Source: Gonatopus flavifemur
Taxonomy: Eukaryota > Arthropoda > Insecta > Hymenoptera > Dryinidae
Direction: 5' to 3'
Length of the DNA: 64,000 nt
Assembly (NCBI GenBank): GCA_018340375.1
Contig: JAFFJZ010000010.1
Span: forward strand, 1,178,001-1,242,000
The stretch's first letter is position 1, and each line of letters begins with the position of its first letter. Below are positions 38,392 to 50,987 of this stretch, in pieces. The notes under the pieces were generated by a model. The model searched no databases. It worked only from the letters and a program-made list of their open reading frames with translations, and was not told the origin of the DNA. Made by a program: the position numbers and the translations under genes.

Positions 38392-39474
38392 TGATAACAC
38401 TCTAGTGTCTATCAAATCCGAAATAATGACAGAATTACAGCTCACCTTTCGAGAATAAATTTCTAATCATGTAACTCAATACTTGACGGTTGATGATAAT
38501 TGAAATAATCATAATACCTCATACAAGTAACAGGAGAGGGATTTGCAAAGATACATACATTCATGTATGTTTGCATGTGTACATACTTGAAGCATATACA
38601 TATATATTCAATCATCTAAGAGTAACGGCTATATTGAATTCCTGTCTGCGTAACAACCCCGGCAGGCTTTTAGCAGAGTGACTAGAGGAGGAAGAAGAGA
38701 AGAGAGGTGGAGAAGCAGTCGAGTGCGAGGATGAGGGAGCAGAAGAGGGTCGACTTCATTTCCGAGATCCTCGCAGTGGGTGTACAGTAATACCTTCGAC
38801 TACGACGACGCTGTCGACGTCGACGATAGATAGGAATATAAAGCTGAATAAAGATGGGAAGTTTGGATCCATGTGCGATGAAGATGGAGATATGGGAGAA
38901 TAGAGTCCGAGAAAGGAGAGAGAAATGAGCGGAAGGAAGAATAAGAACAGTGAAAACAGAGATAGTGTACAGATACAAAGAAAAAAAGAGATATAGTTGA
39001 ATGAGTCAAGAAGAGGGAACGAAAGAGAAGCATGTACACGTGTATATATGGATGTACATATATGTATACAGGGTGTTCAAAACGTTCAAATGTCATGTAA
39101 GGAAATCATTTTTATTACCAATGTCGATTTGTCAAAAGTTATACAATGAAATAATCCACGAATTTGACATACGCGGGGGATCATAATCTCTTCACTAGAA
39201 TAATTATGTCATAACTACCGATACAAGATCTATTAATAGTATCAGAAAAAAAATCGATTCATCTCCTTTTTGTACATCAATAAAAACGAGTGATGATCAA
39301 GTTTACCGTATTTAACGTTATTTATCCATATTCTCATATGGATTCTCGATACTGTAAAATAAATGAACATCACACGAGAGAATGTCAAACAAATGTACAC
39401 TGAACTCATTTTTCCAAGTATTTAAGAAGAATCTTCTTCCCCTTCGGTATCAACTTGAGAGATTAACAAAATAG
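38392..39474. other. no gene; purine-rich tract at about 38680-38990
   Basis: The G/A-rich + strand gives two overlapping - strand frames of 98 codons, which are low-complexity artefacts. Confidence 0.5.
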
Positions 39475-39585
39475 ATGGGATCAAAACTTTCACGAAGAAC
39501 TCTTCGTCCTCTTCTTTTTTGTTTCAAGATCTCAAAGGAACGAGAGTTCAAAAGGGGCACCCAAGTTCATGCACACGTCACTGAA

Positions 39586-39650
39586 CTAGTACTACTACTA
39601 CTACTACTATTATTACTACTCCTATTACTAATACTACCACAACTACCCTC
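39586..39650. repeat. (ACT)n microsatellite
   Basis: The run CTACTACTACTACTACTATT and its imperfect continuation give a poly-Leu stretch on one strand and poly-Val on the other in the overlapping frames. Confidence 0.85.
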
Positions 39651-40454
39651 AAACCATTCGACGGGTTGCTAGGTAACGCCCCTTTGGTCGGACCCCATCC
39701 CTTGATTAAGAAAAAAGAGGATAAAAACGGAGAGTGTAAGAGAGAAAAAGCAAAAGAGATATAGCATTTTCCTGGCTTTGCTTCAATCTTGGGAACCATC
39801 TAGGAAATTCTGTTGGGGTTTCAGAGAGAAACAACTTCTATCCAGAAAAGAATAGAGTATAAAAAATTGACTCGCATAAGTAAACTGTAAAAAGGGATAG
39901 AGGAAGAAAGAATTGAACGAGCATGAAAGTTGTTTGGTGGACGACGGTGCGATACACAACCCACCAATCCTCGAGATAGATATTTGTCGCCCTAATGTGA
40001 CGGGACATGTTCGGATCCAAGTAGAAGTATTGGATGACATGCTTGAAAGGAAAAAAAGAAGCGTCGGAACGGCAACACCCTTAGGAATACACGAGAGTGG
40101 AACTGAGACAAGAGAATTCATGCGGAGAAAAGTGGGATTGGAAAAATTGCTTGTCAATTGTTGCGCTGAAAATAAAAAGCTGACGGAGATTTACTCTAGA
40201 TGTTGAAACTCGGATGTATTCTGATCTGCTATATTTGTGAAATAAGAGATACAGCGCCAGAAATGTTATTACGGTATAGATTATATACTGTGAAAAATAT
40301 GGGGACAGCGACAGACATTGTTTCAATATCTTTCGTCAAGTCAACAGAATCATTGTCAGATGACCAGTTCAATTTCATTCAATCTTATTAACCGTTTCCT
40401 TGATAAATCCGATCCGAAGAATGTATCTCATATCGCAATCCATTTTGGATGTCA
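39651..40454. other. overlapping frames of unclear status
   Basis: Frames of 97 codons (+, 39913-40206) and 124 codons (-, 39783-40157) overlap. Neither has a recognised motif. They are at the upper edge of what chance gives, and I do not call a gene. Confidence 0.3.
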
Positions 40455-40813
40455 GGAAATGTTCCTTATGTGTTTTTGTTCTAATGTTCACGATAACACA
40501 AGGATCTCCTCTCCTTCTGGTGGTGTCAATGACTCAAAAACTTATTTTTCCCTGTTCATGATGTTTGATGATTCGATTGATCATTCTGATATGATCCGAA
40601 TCGTTCGATAATTGAATTCCATTTCGGAATTCACCATATTCCATTGGCTCACGACCTGCACAATGTTCTAGCTAAATCCAACGCGACTATCGTCACGATG
40701 AAAATGAGTTTCTATTGTTGACAACCGTACCAGATACCATTGCTCGATCGAGATTACCATTATTGTGGTAATGCCACTTTGTTCCCATTTTCTGATCCTT
40801 CATAGAGCGTGAA
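40455..40813. repeat. about 360-bp dispersed repeat, copy 1
   Basis: This copy matches 50988-51350 in inverse orientation. Shared words include GCTCGATCGAGATTACCATT on this strand, AATGCCACTTTGTTCCCATT, and ATCGTCACGATGAAAATGAG. Similarity is high but broken by small indels. No inverted tips are seen, so the class is unknown. Confidence 0.75.
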
Positions 40814-41127
40814 AATTCTAGTTCGTGGTGGTTGTCATTTCCTGTATCCGTTTTGCCAATAAATTCTGCCAAACTTCTAATCAGTGGAGTATCTATGAGA
40901 ACTTGTAAGATCTAATGCACTGTCACAATGGTTGAAGTAACTATTGAATCTTCAAATTTCTTTATGTTAAAAACCTCATCATAACTGATTGAATCGTCGT
41001 ACTATATTTTTTGTTGAACAGGGGCCGGTATTCCATTGATATATTTTTTATCGAATCTGAATGACAAAATCTGATCCAGACGATTTTATAGATTCAAATT
41101 TAATTGAATAAATATGAATAACTTCAA

Positions 41128-41320
41128 GATATCTGGAAGATATCTTTTGAAAGACATCTACAAGACATATCAAAAAGATATCTTAAAGATATCTTTCAAA
41201 AAATATATGGAAGACTTTTGAAAGACGTCTTTTAGATTTCTAAAAGACATTTCCCATACCTTTTTACAAGAAATCTTCCAAAATTGCGAGATATCTTTTA
41301 GATGTCTAAAATATGTCTTT
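41128..41320. repeat. cluster of AGATATCTT-type palindromic words
   Basis: AAGATATC, AGACATCT, AGACGTCTT and related near-palindromes recur about ten times in 190 bp without a fixed period. A smaller cluster occurs at about 35515-35575. It may be a decayed short-unit repeat. Confidence 0.5.
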
Positions 41321-41340
41321 TTGCTCGATTGAAAATTCCA

Positions 41341-43100
41341 TAGGAGTTAAATCGTCTGTTCTCAATGTGCCCAAAGGCATTCCAATGTTTCTAACCAATG
41401 GATTTTCTAACCAGGGCTTTTCTAAGTTCGAACAGAGTTTTTATATTCCTCTAATTGATGGTCGATCAAAAATTGATTCGAACGATTAAAAAACATCCGT
41501 CTCTCATATTCAAAGCAGAGCATAAATAAATAAAACAGAAAAATTGAAAATTATAATTTCAATAATCTATATAAGAATCCCACCCCTTCATCAGAATTCA
41601 TGAAAATTGAAGTATCTTAATTTTTAAAACTGCACGAGAAGCTTTTTCCATCTTTGTGAAGACGTGAAATAACGGAATTATTTTTCCCTCGATGATTGAA
41701 GTTGGCTGTGTATTCATAAGAATCTTTTTCACCCCTGCCATTACCATCGCCACATTTACCAGGTGTATTCGTCTTCTCTTCTTTTTCCTTCTTCTTCTTC
41801 TCCTTCTTTTCTCATTCCTCTTTCCTCTTCTCGACTTGAAAAAGTTAAGTACGACACACTATCTGGGTGGCCTTTTGCTAGACCCTCTTATGTAGGTGTG
41901 TTTCTACAATATAGTGGTAGTGAAAGAAGTGTTCGTCTAACCGCAAGGTGGAGGAAGAAGTATACCATCGACAGACAAAAGAAGAAACTTGAGCCTTTAA
42001 CGAGAAAGAGAAAGATGTTTGTACATCAGAAGTTTTCTTCTTTCAATTCATTAAGATAAAACTTCAGTTGAAAAATGATGAAGTGGCAAAAGAGGGATTA
42101 TTCGAAAAAATAATCAAATTCTCTTTATTCTCTATAACTGGCTTGCAAAAATAGTGAATTTGAAGTGAGCGATGATACGAATTGGGCATATTTTTATGAA
42201 TGCATTTTACAAGATAAGAAGTTTTTATTTTAATGAATCGAGGAACAGTTCAATTCGAAACTATCCGCGATATTACAAGTTCAAACTCTTGCATCTGTAC
42301 AACTGATTTATCATTACAGTATTCAAAGATATGATATCAACTCGATCTACGTGGGAATTTTAAAACTTTATTGCTATCGTATTGGACTAGGGAGGATGAA
42401 ATTTAAAAAATGTTTCTAGTTGAATAAAAGATAGCCAATCGGGTTTCCTTGACTTACCAAGACGTCAGCCAGTTCGAAGAAGGAAAGAGACAGGAAGGGA
42501 GAGAAAAGTATAGTGGTAGGCAATCGAGTAATAAGAAGGAAAATGAATGAGAAGAGAAATCGGAAGATGAAAAAAGAAAAGAGAATGAAAGAAATATATG
42601 GAATTGAATTGGAGGAGAGAAGAGCAAGAGATGAAGGTGCCACAACGTCGTTCGCCTTGAATTAAGAGAAAAAACAGACAGAAAGAGCTAAGGACAAAGG
42701 AAAGGGTTTGCTTGTCAGGTAGCAGACGATCTGGTCCTCCTCAATTCTCTTCTCCACTTTTTCCTCTTGGCGGTTTTTGTCAATTTCTTCTTGTTGTCCC
42801 TAAACCACTACCATCTTCAACTCCATTTCTCAATGCTGCTCATGGTCGATAATATGTAATCTAATTGTATTTGAGTATTTCGATTCCCACTTAACCCTTT
42901 TACAACTGATACACATACAAAAGGAAGTTAGCTGCACGGATGGAAATTTAATTGGAAATATTACCATTTTATTCGTTAAGTGGAACTATTCAACAGAATT
43001 AGACGATAACTAGTAACATAAGTCATAATCATTACCACCTGTGATGATAAAAATCGAGATTAATTTGAATTTTTACCATCACAATGTTCCTATTTACTGC
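41341..43100. other. no gene; C/T tract at about 41775-41830 and G/A tract at about 42470-42720
   Basis: The frames at 41692-42059 and 42416-42645 arise from these skewed tracts. A segment with ATTACCAT words at about 42950-43095 precedes the mariner remnant. Confidence 0.45.
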
Positions 43101-43105
43101 TATTC

Positions 43106-43640
43106 TCACAAATCTATTTCGTTCCCCTCAAAGTAATCCCCCTTGACCCCAATACACTTATGCCAACGTTTTTTCCAATCCTCGAAACAGTTGTTGGAGT
43201 CAATTTCCGGAATAGCCTTCAATGCGCGTAGCGATTCACTTTTAATGTCTTCAATTGCCTCCAAACGGTTTCCCCGGAGCGGTCGTTTGAGTTTGCTGAA
43301 TAACCAGAAGTCACACGGAGTTAAATCAGGCGAATACGATGATTGCGGCACGATATTGGTTGAAAAGTTGGCGAAAAACTCACGAAATTTTTCGAAAAAA
43401 TTGAGTGATTTTGGAACTAATCGTGCTTCCACTTTTCTTAGGCCTAAATGATCTTTCAAAATGGTTTTCACTTATCCTTCCGATATTCCAACGATGCCAG
43501 TAAGGTCTCTGACTGTTAATCGTCGACAAACAATTATCACCAAAAGCCTTTTGCAACATTCTGAACGTTTCGGCACCAGAAATTTGATCACTATCGGTTG
43601 AGGAATATGAAGAAACAGTCTTTAGCAATCTGCATTGTTT
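43106..43640 (-). pseudogene. mariner transposase, deleted and frameshifted copy
   Basis: On the - strand the N-terminal block QISGAETFRMLQKAFGDNCL (about 43600-43535) is followed, in another frame, by the helix-turn-helix region ending VKTILKDHLGLRKVEARLVP. The catalytic core is missing. The C-terminal block YSPDLTPCDFWLFSKLKRPL, with the third catalytic block, follows directly and ends KKRWHKCIGVKGDYFEG. This is a different lineage from the mariners at 14715 and 31131, as the C-terminus differs. No inverted tips were identified. Confidence 0.85.
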
Positions 43641-44049
43641 GACGATATCTTCAAAGCCTGCTTTCCCTGTGTATCATTTGACTTCTGCTGAAATTCATAT
43701 GAAATCATAGAACCATTATTGAAGCATGGTATGAGTGTCATCATAATCTTTTCTGCAATTCGGATTATTTGGCAGTGTTGTGAAAGTATTCCTTCCTAAT
43801 ATTCTTGTAAGAATCAGGTCTTAACTTAATATGGTATAAATTTCATCATAATTGGTCGATTAGGGACGAGGAAGCCGAGTGCCAATTAGCAGAGTTTTTT
43901 TATTTCCGCTGGTATAGCCATAGGCTGGAATGAATATGACAAATATCTAATGATTGCTTATTATCTCTCGACACAAGTACGAGGTGCAAAATAAAAATAT
44001 TATACATGTTTTCGAAACGATTATTCTCGTAAAATCGAATGGCGATATT
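43641..44049. other. no feature seen
   Basis: This is AT-rich sequence between the mariner remnant and the next hairpin element. Confidence 0.4.
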
Positions 44050-44146
44050 GGAGCCTTCCGAATTAACTGCCCTGATCATCTGATCATGACCACATCACTT
44101 CTCAACCAATCAAAATTGATTCGGAAAAGCTACTTCGGAAGGCTCC
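44050..44146. repeat. 97-bp hairpin element, GGAGCCTTCCGAA tips
   Basis: GGAGCCTTCCGAA and TTCGGAAGGCTCC are perfect inverted tips. An inner TGATCATCTGATCATGA stretch is itself nearly palindromic. It belongs to the same family as 62415-62480. Confidence 0.7.
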
Positions 44147-44859
44147 ATTGGTTCTCATATAGAGATGTTTTTTCCGTGATTTGTTTGAACAATCTTTCTA
44201 TAAACAATTTTCTTCCAAAGTTTTCCTGTTGCACTTTGACACACTTGCCACACGGAAAAAAATAAGGAGTAACCGCTATTCCAATCGCGGTAGCTCTTAC
44301 TCCAGCGCCCAGTCAGTATAGTGATGACTATTTTCGGAGTAGTAAGTAAAACATGTTTTCATTTTTCTTTTTCAAAATTCGTGATTTCAGCTCTGTACAA
44401 ACCTAGAGGTCTTGAAAGATTCATCCCTGAAAATTTCAGACTTTTCTATGGGTTCAGTTTGGAGTAATGTGTAATAGTTACTTCTTTTATGAATCGTTTA
44501 TCTACAAGGTAGTTCACCCTAGAATCGTTTCAGAATTCCATCAAGAACCTGCTATTTAGAAAGTGTACAGCAATTTCGAATCACCCAGTATGTATATACG
44601 CACACTGAAGGCCGAGTCTAAATAATCTGAGTAATTTCATATTTACGTGTTACGCATTGCACGTGGAATATATATGATTGCATATATTATGCATATAATT
44701 TGATAGCTATTGAGTTCTCCACGTGTTATACCTAAAATTGTTAGTCATACGCGAATACGATACATTTTCCGTTCATTCTTTCCTCTACAGCGGCACTGGA
44801 TTACAGAATCCGTTGTTCCACGATTCATAAAGCTTGTTAAATAAGTTTAATCAGCATTT
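44147..44859. other. no gene seen
   Basis: A CACGGAAAAAA tip-like motif occurs at about 44251, but no partner end was found. Confidence 0.4.
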
Positions 44860-45060
44860 AATCAAAGATTATATTCAAGCATAATTAACGGCATCGGTAT
44901 CAAAGTGCTAATTCATTTAGCCGTTTGTGCGTACGTAATCGATGAGCTGATCTCTCTTCACGATAATTAACCTCTTCGCCCCGAGCACACGCGAAGGGAA
45001 GATAATTAGCCAATTAGGCGCTACACGTTGCGATGCGTGCAGAGTTGCGATAGATCGATG
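44860..45060. promoter_or_regulatory. possible developmental enhancer
   Basis: Within 160 bp there are two ATCAAAG words (44861, 44899; TCF/LEF-type), three TAATTA words (44882, 44964, 45003), CAATTAG (45011), TTTAATCAG just upstream, and two ATCGATG words. The local composition is less AT-rich than the surroundings and no repeat structure is present. Such mixtures are typical of patterning enhancers. No conservation evidence is available, so the call rests on word clustering only. Confidence 0.25.
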
Positions 45061-45974
45061 CTTACTATACGATTTCAACGAAAAACTCGAATCATCATGA
45101 TTGCTCGAAAGCTCACTAATTTATTCGCATTTTCGAAGAGAGTTCATCAGTCGCTACAATTTCGCGAAGCTTTCCAACTCAAGTGTGGATCATCATGATG
45201 TAGGTCTTTGATCGTTACTTCGTCCACATTCTATTGAGAAAGAAGCACGATATTCACAATGTGATACACCCTGAGGACTACCTTAAACCCAATAAAAAAA
45301 CTACAAAAAAGTAAAAAAATAACGCCAAGCACATAAAAATGCGATCAATATTTACAAAAAAAATCTATAAACCTATTCTCAACAGAAATTTCATTACTAT
45401 GAGCTGCCAAGTACATTTGGTTATCCCGATGGTATGTGAACGATTTTTTGTATATTTTAACTTCAATTTTTTTCAATTCTATCCAAAGTGATTCGTGATC
45501 TTTGAAAAACATCATTATATCAAAAATGAATATCAAGTGGAGTAGAAGAAAAATTAGGTTCAATCATTTGCCATACACGGAGAGAAATGTATGGTAATAT
45601 TTACCATGCTAACATAGTATTCGTTCTTATTTTATTGAAAATCGTAAATGTCACTATGTGAGAATAGAATCCTTCGCCATTTTTCTGGTGATGATTACTA
45701 TACTACATAGAAATCAGACAAATAGAACTCAAAGCAATGTAAAATGGTACTGATTACCATGTTACAATAGCTGTCATTCCAGTTAATGAGATTCCACGCG
45801 GAGGCAGCGTAGATGCAACGTAGAAATGTCCGGTGCTGTACGGGTTGTTTAGGTTTTCACAATGTATAGACCATACTACACCGAAATGAACGCTATTGGA
45901 TGTTGGAGAGAAAAAAGAAATGGATACATCTATACTATTGCGAAAATTGAAAACGCACCTAAAAGGCCCAAATA
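45061..45974. other. no gene; fragments of repeat tips
   Basis: CACGGAGAGAAATG at about 45577 resembles a CACGG-family tip. GAAATGTCCGGTGC at about 45823 resembles the element at 60765-61017. Confidence 0.4.
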
Positions 45975-46220
45975 TACAATCGGTGGATTTAATCCGTTCC
46001 CTCCCTATTTCATCAATTTGAGAACACCCATAAATAAATTTCGATTATCATCATAATATTCAATTTCAAAACTTCCAAACCATATCATCGATCAACGTGA
46101 ATTGTTCCTCGAATGTTTAGTTGGTTGAATTTCAATTTTTATCAAGAATTTGTGAATTAGGACATAGTTTTCCACAACTCATCAAAGATGGGAGGGAACG
46201 GATTAAACCCACCGACTGTA
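45975..46220. mobile_element. MITE with about 45-bp inverted repeats and TA flanks
   Basis: TA + CAATCGGTGGATTTAATCCG on the left is mirrored by the inverse of the right end, CAGTCGGTGGGTTTAATCCG, and continues through TTCCCTCCC. TA lies outside both tips. The frames crossing it on both strands (ending in FNPFPP) are by-products of the arms. Confidence 0.8.
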
Positions 46221-47029
46221 CAAGCTACGTAAACGTGAAGGAACGGAAGCCTGCGTAGATCTCGTATATGGTTTCTGCGCATAAGTTTCCTACGTATAGA
46301 TAGCTCGTGTATACCTTTAGATAGTGAAAATTCATCGTGATAGAAGGAATCGTTGATGGAAATAACATTGAGATGATATTTTGATCGCATCAAAATTTGA
46401 AACGTCTACTTATATCTCGGTATCGAATGAACTGAGATAGTTCGTGGTGTGCTTAAACGAAAGTGTGTAGTCGAATTATATGGTAAAAGTGTAATTATTT
46501 TTTCGTGACATTCAATATGTGACGAGTTATTGTGCATTGAAAATTTTTTCAGGAGGTTCAATCTTGGTTTAGGAGTAAAGATACACGATAGCGCGCGACT
46601 TCTGCTTTTTCACTTACATGTTCCTTTGTAGTGTTTTTTCTCGTGTACTTGGCGCCGAGACGCTACCGCGTCTCTCGATGCCAATGGATTTTCCTCTCAG
46701 TGCACTTATTCCAAGATTTTTCAACAGAATCATGAACCTCTATTGGAGAATAGATCATTCGATTCTTTCATTTCTCTCTTGTCAATTACAAATCTTATTG
46801 ATCATGATTCACGTTACGATACCAAGAATATCGCAATGAAAATTACTCATCATGTTATGAATTTATGGACATTTATAATCATACTAAATGCCGCAAAGAG
46901 CCGAAAGCTGCAACGCTGTTTTTTTCATTCCTTTCTTTCTTTCTTCCCGATCTATCAGAATGATATATTAACTCACACGACTAAATCGTACCACCTTGCA
47001 ATCAAGTATTTATCTATCAGGCAAACAAC
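46221..47029. other. no gene seen
   Basis: The frames of 73-96 codons (46618-47033) overlap each other and show no motif. Confidence 0.4.
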
Positions 47030-47158
47030 ATGATGGGTGCGCCAAAAAAAATTGATCGTGGAAACAAGTATTTTCATGACATTATCAAACAGCGTTTAAT
47101 GAATACTATTCGATCACGAAACAATGCGCTGAAGCGTGAAGTAATCGATGCCCAGTAG
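47030..47158 (+). CDS. unrecognised 42-codon frame
   Basis: A double ATG opens a short, strongly basic frame (MMGAPKKIDRGNKYFHDIIK..., ending TIRSRNNALKREVIDAQ) before TAG. The context CTATCAG at 47014-47020 could be a splice acceptor. The peptide reads like protein, but it is too short to separate from chance, and no family is recognised. Confidence 0.12.
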   Translation: MMGAPKKIDRGNKYFHDIIKQRLMNTIRSRNNALKREVIDAQ

Positions 47159-47407
47159 AACGTGGTCGATATTCATCGCTATCTGCCAAGTTGAAAAAGG
47201 ATTATACACCACCGTTAGAAGAATAAAGTATTGGTGAGTGATTATTCTCGCACAGATTTAATTGAATATGTTGAGAATACAGCATGTCACGAATATTCGA
47301 ATTTAATTCTGTACACCTCCACATTTCAATCTACCCTTGACGAATAAGTTACTTTTCTCTCCAGAGAGAAAATATTTTTTGAATATTGATACAGAATACT
47401 GTTCCTA

Positions 47408-47634
47408 CCCAAGTAGCACAACAGGTTATAAATGCTAAGAAGGTTCTTGGAAGTTCTGAGAATGTTTTATGAACATTCTTAGAATCTTCGAATGAGATTG
47501 TTTTGGATAAGTGTGTTCTATGCACATTCTCAGAACATATTTTTCGAATTTATCCAAAACAGTCTCATCTGCATATTCTATGCACGATCACGGAATGCAC
47601 GCAGAATATTTGAAATGTTCTTGTGCTACTTGGG
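47408..47634. mobile_element. CCCAAGTAGCAC MITE with TA duplication
   Basis: The perfect 12-bp tips CCCAAGTAGCAC and GTGCTACTTGGG are flanked on both sides by TA (47406-47407 and 47635-47636). The 227-bp interior is non-coding and shares GAATGAGA and TGTTTTGGAT-like words with its relatives. Confidence 0.85.
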
Positions 47635-47655
47635 TAACGAACGAGAATGAAGAAT

Positions 47656-47973
47656 CCCAAGTAGCACCAGAATATACTATGGACGTTCTTCGAATATTCA
47701 GAATATGTTCTATGCACATTCCAATGAGACCGGTTCATAGGGGCTATGCATATTCATCGAACGTATGTAATCGAATATACGACGGTACGTCAATCGAACG
47801 TCGATTGAATGAATATCGTAAATTTCGGATGTACTATGTACGTTCTAAGTATATTTAAAACAATCCCATTCGAATATTCTATAAACGTTCATTATATGTT
47901 CTTCGTATCTCATTCGTACATGCTATGAACATTCATATTGCGTATATACTTTGAACTTCCATTGCTGCTTGGG
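47656..47973. mobile_element. CCCAAGTAGC-family MITE, copy B
   Basis: The left tip CCCAAGTAGCACCAG and right tip TTGCTGCTTGGG are inverted. The 318 bp is the complement of 10636-10961. It lies only 21 bp after another member of the family. The 115-codon frame at 47511-47858 runs across both elements and is not a gene. Confidence 0.8.
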
Positions 47974-49728
47974 TTTATTACGAACATCAAGAAATTCATA
48001 TCCCTTAATATTTTTCTCTTCTTCGATATTGACTTATCATACAAAACACATTTCGAGTAATACTTGATAATGGTCATCGTTTTTTCCTCTCCATTTTTCT
48101 TTCAATCGTTCCTATACCGCAGTTTTATTACGAACTGCAGGATACATACATACAAATACACCCACACACACAACGCAAAATTCCCTAGCTAAGCTTCCTT
48201 CTCAAATCCCTTTTACCACGAACACTTGAATGTCAGATTGAGACAAGGATCCAAGCTGAACGTGTAAAAGTGTAAGAGAAGCAAACTGTGCAAGTGGCTG
48301 AACTGTGCATGTGTAAGACAAACAAAGAGAAGCAGAGAGCTGACAGGAGGGAAAGAAATAGGAATGTTGGAGAGAAGAGAAGGATGAAATAGCGAAAGAC
48401 CGAGAGGAAAAAAGCTATGGAAATGTGAGAATCCCAATGCAAAGAGAGAAATGAAACAATGAGAAGAAGAGTATGGAGTTGAGAGAGAGAGAGAAACTAT
48501 AGGAAGGTATAGGGACGAGGAAAAGGATAACGGGCACAAAAATCTCTTACAAGCAGATCTTTGTAGAAGACGGAAACGACATGAACCGTGCAATCTGACA
48601 TATTACATTGAACTACAGGCTATGACTTGTGGTTTACTTAATGGACGCGCAAATGATATAAGTGAACCGAAGGAATAAGTTTGTACTACACATAGAAATA
48701 TTTTACGATGAATTTAATACCTTGTTAAAAGGTTTCAAATCAAAGTATACGCATATAAGTGATTTGAGAATCTAGAACTTGAGGGATTTAAAATCTGAAA
48801 TAAACCGCTATTCGAGCTATTTTCAAAATTACACAGAAGGAGAATAGTTTGAATTGGAAGAGATAGTGCGTTGTAATATATCGCTAAAAATGAAATACTT
48901 TCCGAAACAAACAGACGTCTATTAACTTCGTAGTTATATAAAGTTGGCGAAGCTTGACGACAAATTGTGTTCAAAGTCCCATATACATGACGGCAACGAC
49001 AGTATATGAACTATTTATGCTAATGAACGCGCGCCAGCTTGGTTGACTCATTGTCGACACAGTGAAATCGTAATTGCCTTACGCAAATGCAATTACTTCG
49101 TTTTAACGGTGACACGGTAAGCTGATATAGTGTTCATACTTAGACGTAAGCACCCCAAACATTACACCTAATCTTTGTGATAAAAAAATAGATATTTATA
49201 GAAAATTTTTGTATAAGATTGTATATGACGGTTTCTTCGCTAATCGTTTAACTACAAGTGATTCCTAAAAGTAATCTGTGTTTTCTCGGCACTTTATCAT
49301 CTGACTGAATTCAAATGGATATAATATGGGAGAATGCAAAGCTTTGTCGAAACAGCAGAAAAATATCGAACCAATGAATGGTACTTGAATAGTTATTCTC
49401 AGTTAATTCTATTCGTCGTGCCAAGTTGTATCCACGTCTTCTATTTATCCCGTTTTGAATTCCACAAATATAGCAATGTGGTATACCTAAAAAAACGCTT
49501 TACAAGATTTGCTTATCGGTGCATGCCATGAACTTTCATGTACATTTGTTTATTTGGTAATTGCAAGTTGCCAATGTACAAAGATGTGAAATATTCCGAC
49601 GACTGTGACTACCTAGAAGGATGTGAATCGAAAAAGTCATTTCCCAGTAAACATTTTTCCCCTGAACATTTCAAACATTCATTATGTTCTCTAAATGCTA
49701 TCAGAACGTTCTCTAATGCGTCGATTTC
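47974..49728. other. no gene; purine-rich tract at about 48230-48530
   Basis: The G/A-rich tract gives the 126-codon - strand frame (48213-48593), a composition artefact. Nothing else is recognised. Confidence 0.45.
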
Positions 49729-49839
49729 AGAAATCTTTTTGATGCCGCTTTCATGAGGTCTGAAAGTTATCAGAATGTAATCCAAGTTAACTTCCTGATC
49801 ACTTCCAGGTCTCGTGAAAAAGGCATCAAAAAGATTTCT
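49729..49839. repeat. 111-bp hairpin element
   Basis: AGAAATCTTTTTGATGCC on the left and its complement GGCATCAAAAAGATTTCT on the right are perfect. Similarity continues inward to TTTCATGAGGTCTG and its partner, about 35 bp in all. Confidence 0.75.
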
Positions 49840-50987
49840 ATGCGATTGATCGGAACAGTTATATTATTTGGAATGTAAATTACTTAATCTTTTGATTCGC
49901 CCGAATGCAAAGAGCTCTCAAATTGCATTTTTAGTTGAAACAGCTTATTTTTCAAATTTAACTTGTATTTGCATTCCTCCAGGGGTATTCAGAAATCATA
50001 TTCGTCCTATTAAAATTCCCAATTCCCTTAAATGGCTCAATTTTTGTACAAAGATAAAGAATAATGATGAAGGGAATCACGCTATGATGCTAAAATATAT
50101 CTGGATTTTTCTGATTATAGGATAATTACTCTTACAAAACTGTTGGAAATTTCAACAATTACGGCGAGATTCTCATTTCTTTTGGATATTCAAGTTAATG
50201 CCAACAATGAGTGTCACCAGTAACCGCTGAATTGAGTGTCCGAATATCCGGAACCCTTCGTAATCCTTGTTATTCAGTTGTTACGAACCCCTGTTGTCGT
50301 CAGTCGACTGTTCGAGGTTCTCAATACGATAGTGGTGGTAAACTGGAAGTTGTCGTTGGGAAGGGTTGCTGAAATAGGGTTCAAAACATGTCTGTAGAAG
50401 GTGTTTGAATAAGGAGGGAAGAGGAAAGGAGCAGTAGCGACCGAAGCAAAAGCAGAAGCAGCACTGTATGGTACGAGAAATTTACAACTCTCTGTGACCG
50501 GATTGCTAACCTGTCTCGAGTTTCACTTCATTACTTTAAATAAGACTCGAGGACTTTAAAGATGTAATAAACTTCGATATGAGCTACTAACACGGGAGCC
50601 TGTATTTTGATGAATCTCACAAAGAAAACTTTCAAGTAGATTCGCAGGCACAAATATTGAAATACAAATCTCATTAGAAATTTTCGTTCAAAATGATATC
50701 ATTTCAGTGTATTATAGTACTGTTGTACTATATATGGTACATCCAGATGCCGAAAAAATTGTTCTTCTCCGTGCAATTACTACATAGATGGTTTAGAACT
50801 GTGTTGAAATGATAGGATAAAGTTTCCATACCCTGACCATTATCCAACTACTTTAACGAACCTTACGGTTGATACCTTTACCATAAATCCATAATTTATC
50901 CAATTCAGTAACTTTAGTTCATTTCCATGTACAGAATATACAATTTTGTGTGAATATGCACAGAGTATCTTGAAAAGTTTGTACGTT
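49840..50987. other. no gene seen
   Basis: A TTCTTCTCCGTG motif at about 50762-50773 looks like a right-hand CACGG-family tip without a clear partner. The frames have no motif. Confidence 0.4.

Noticed and set aside
39783..40206. Overlapping 124- and 97-codon frames on opposite strands
   Set aside because: No recognised motif, no splice context, and a length near the chance limit.
47511..47858. 115-codon + strand frame
   Set aside because: It crosses the ends of two separate MITEs, including their tips.
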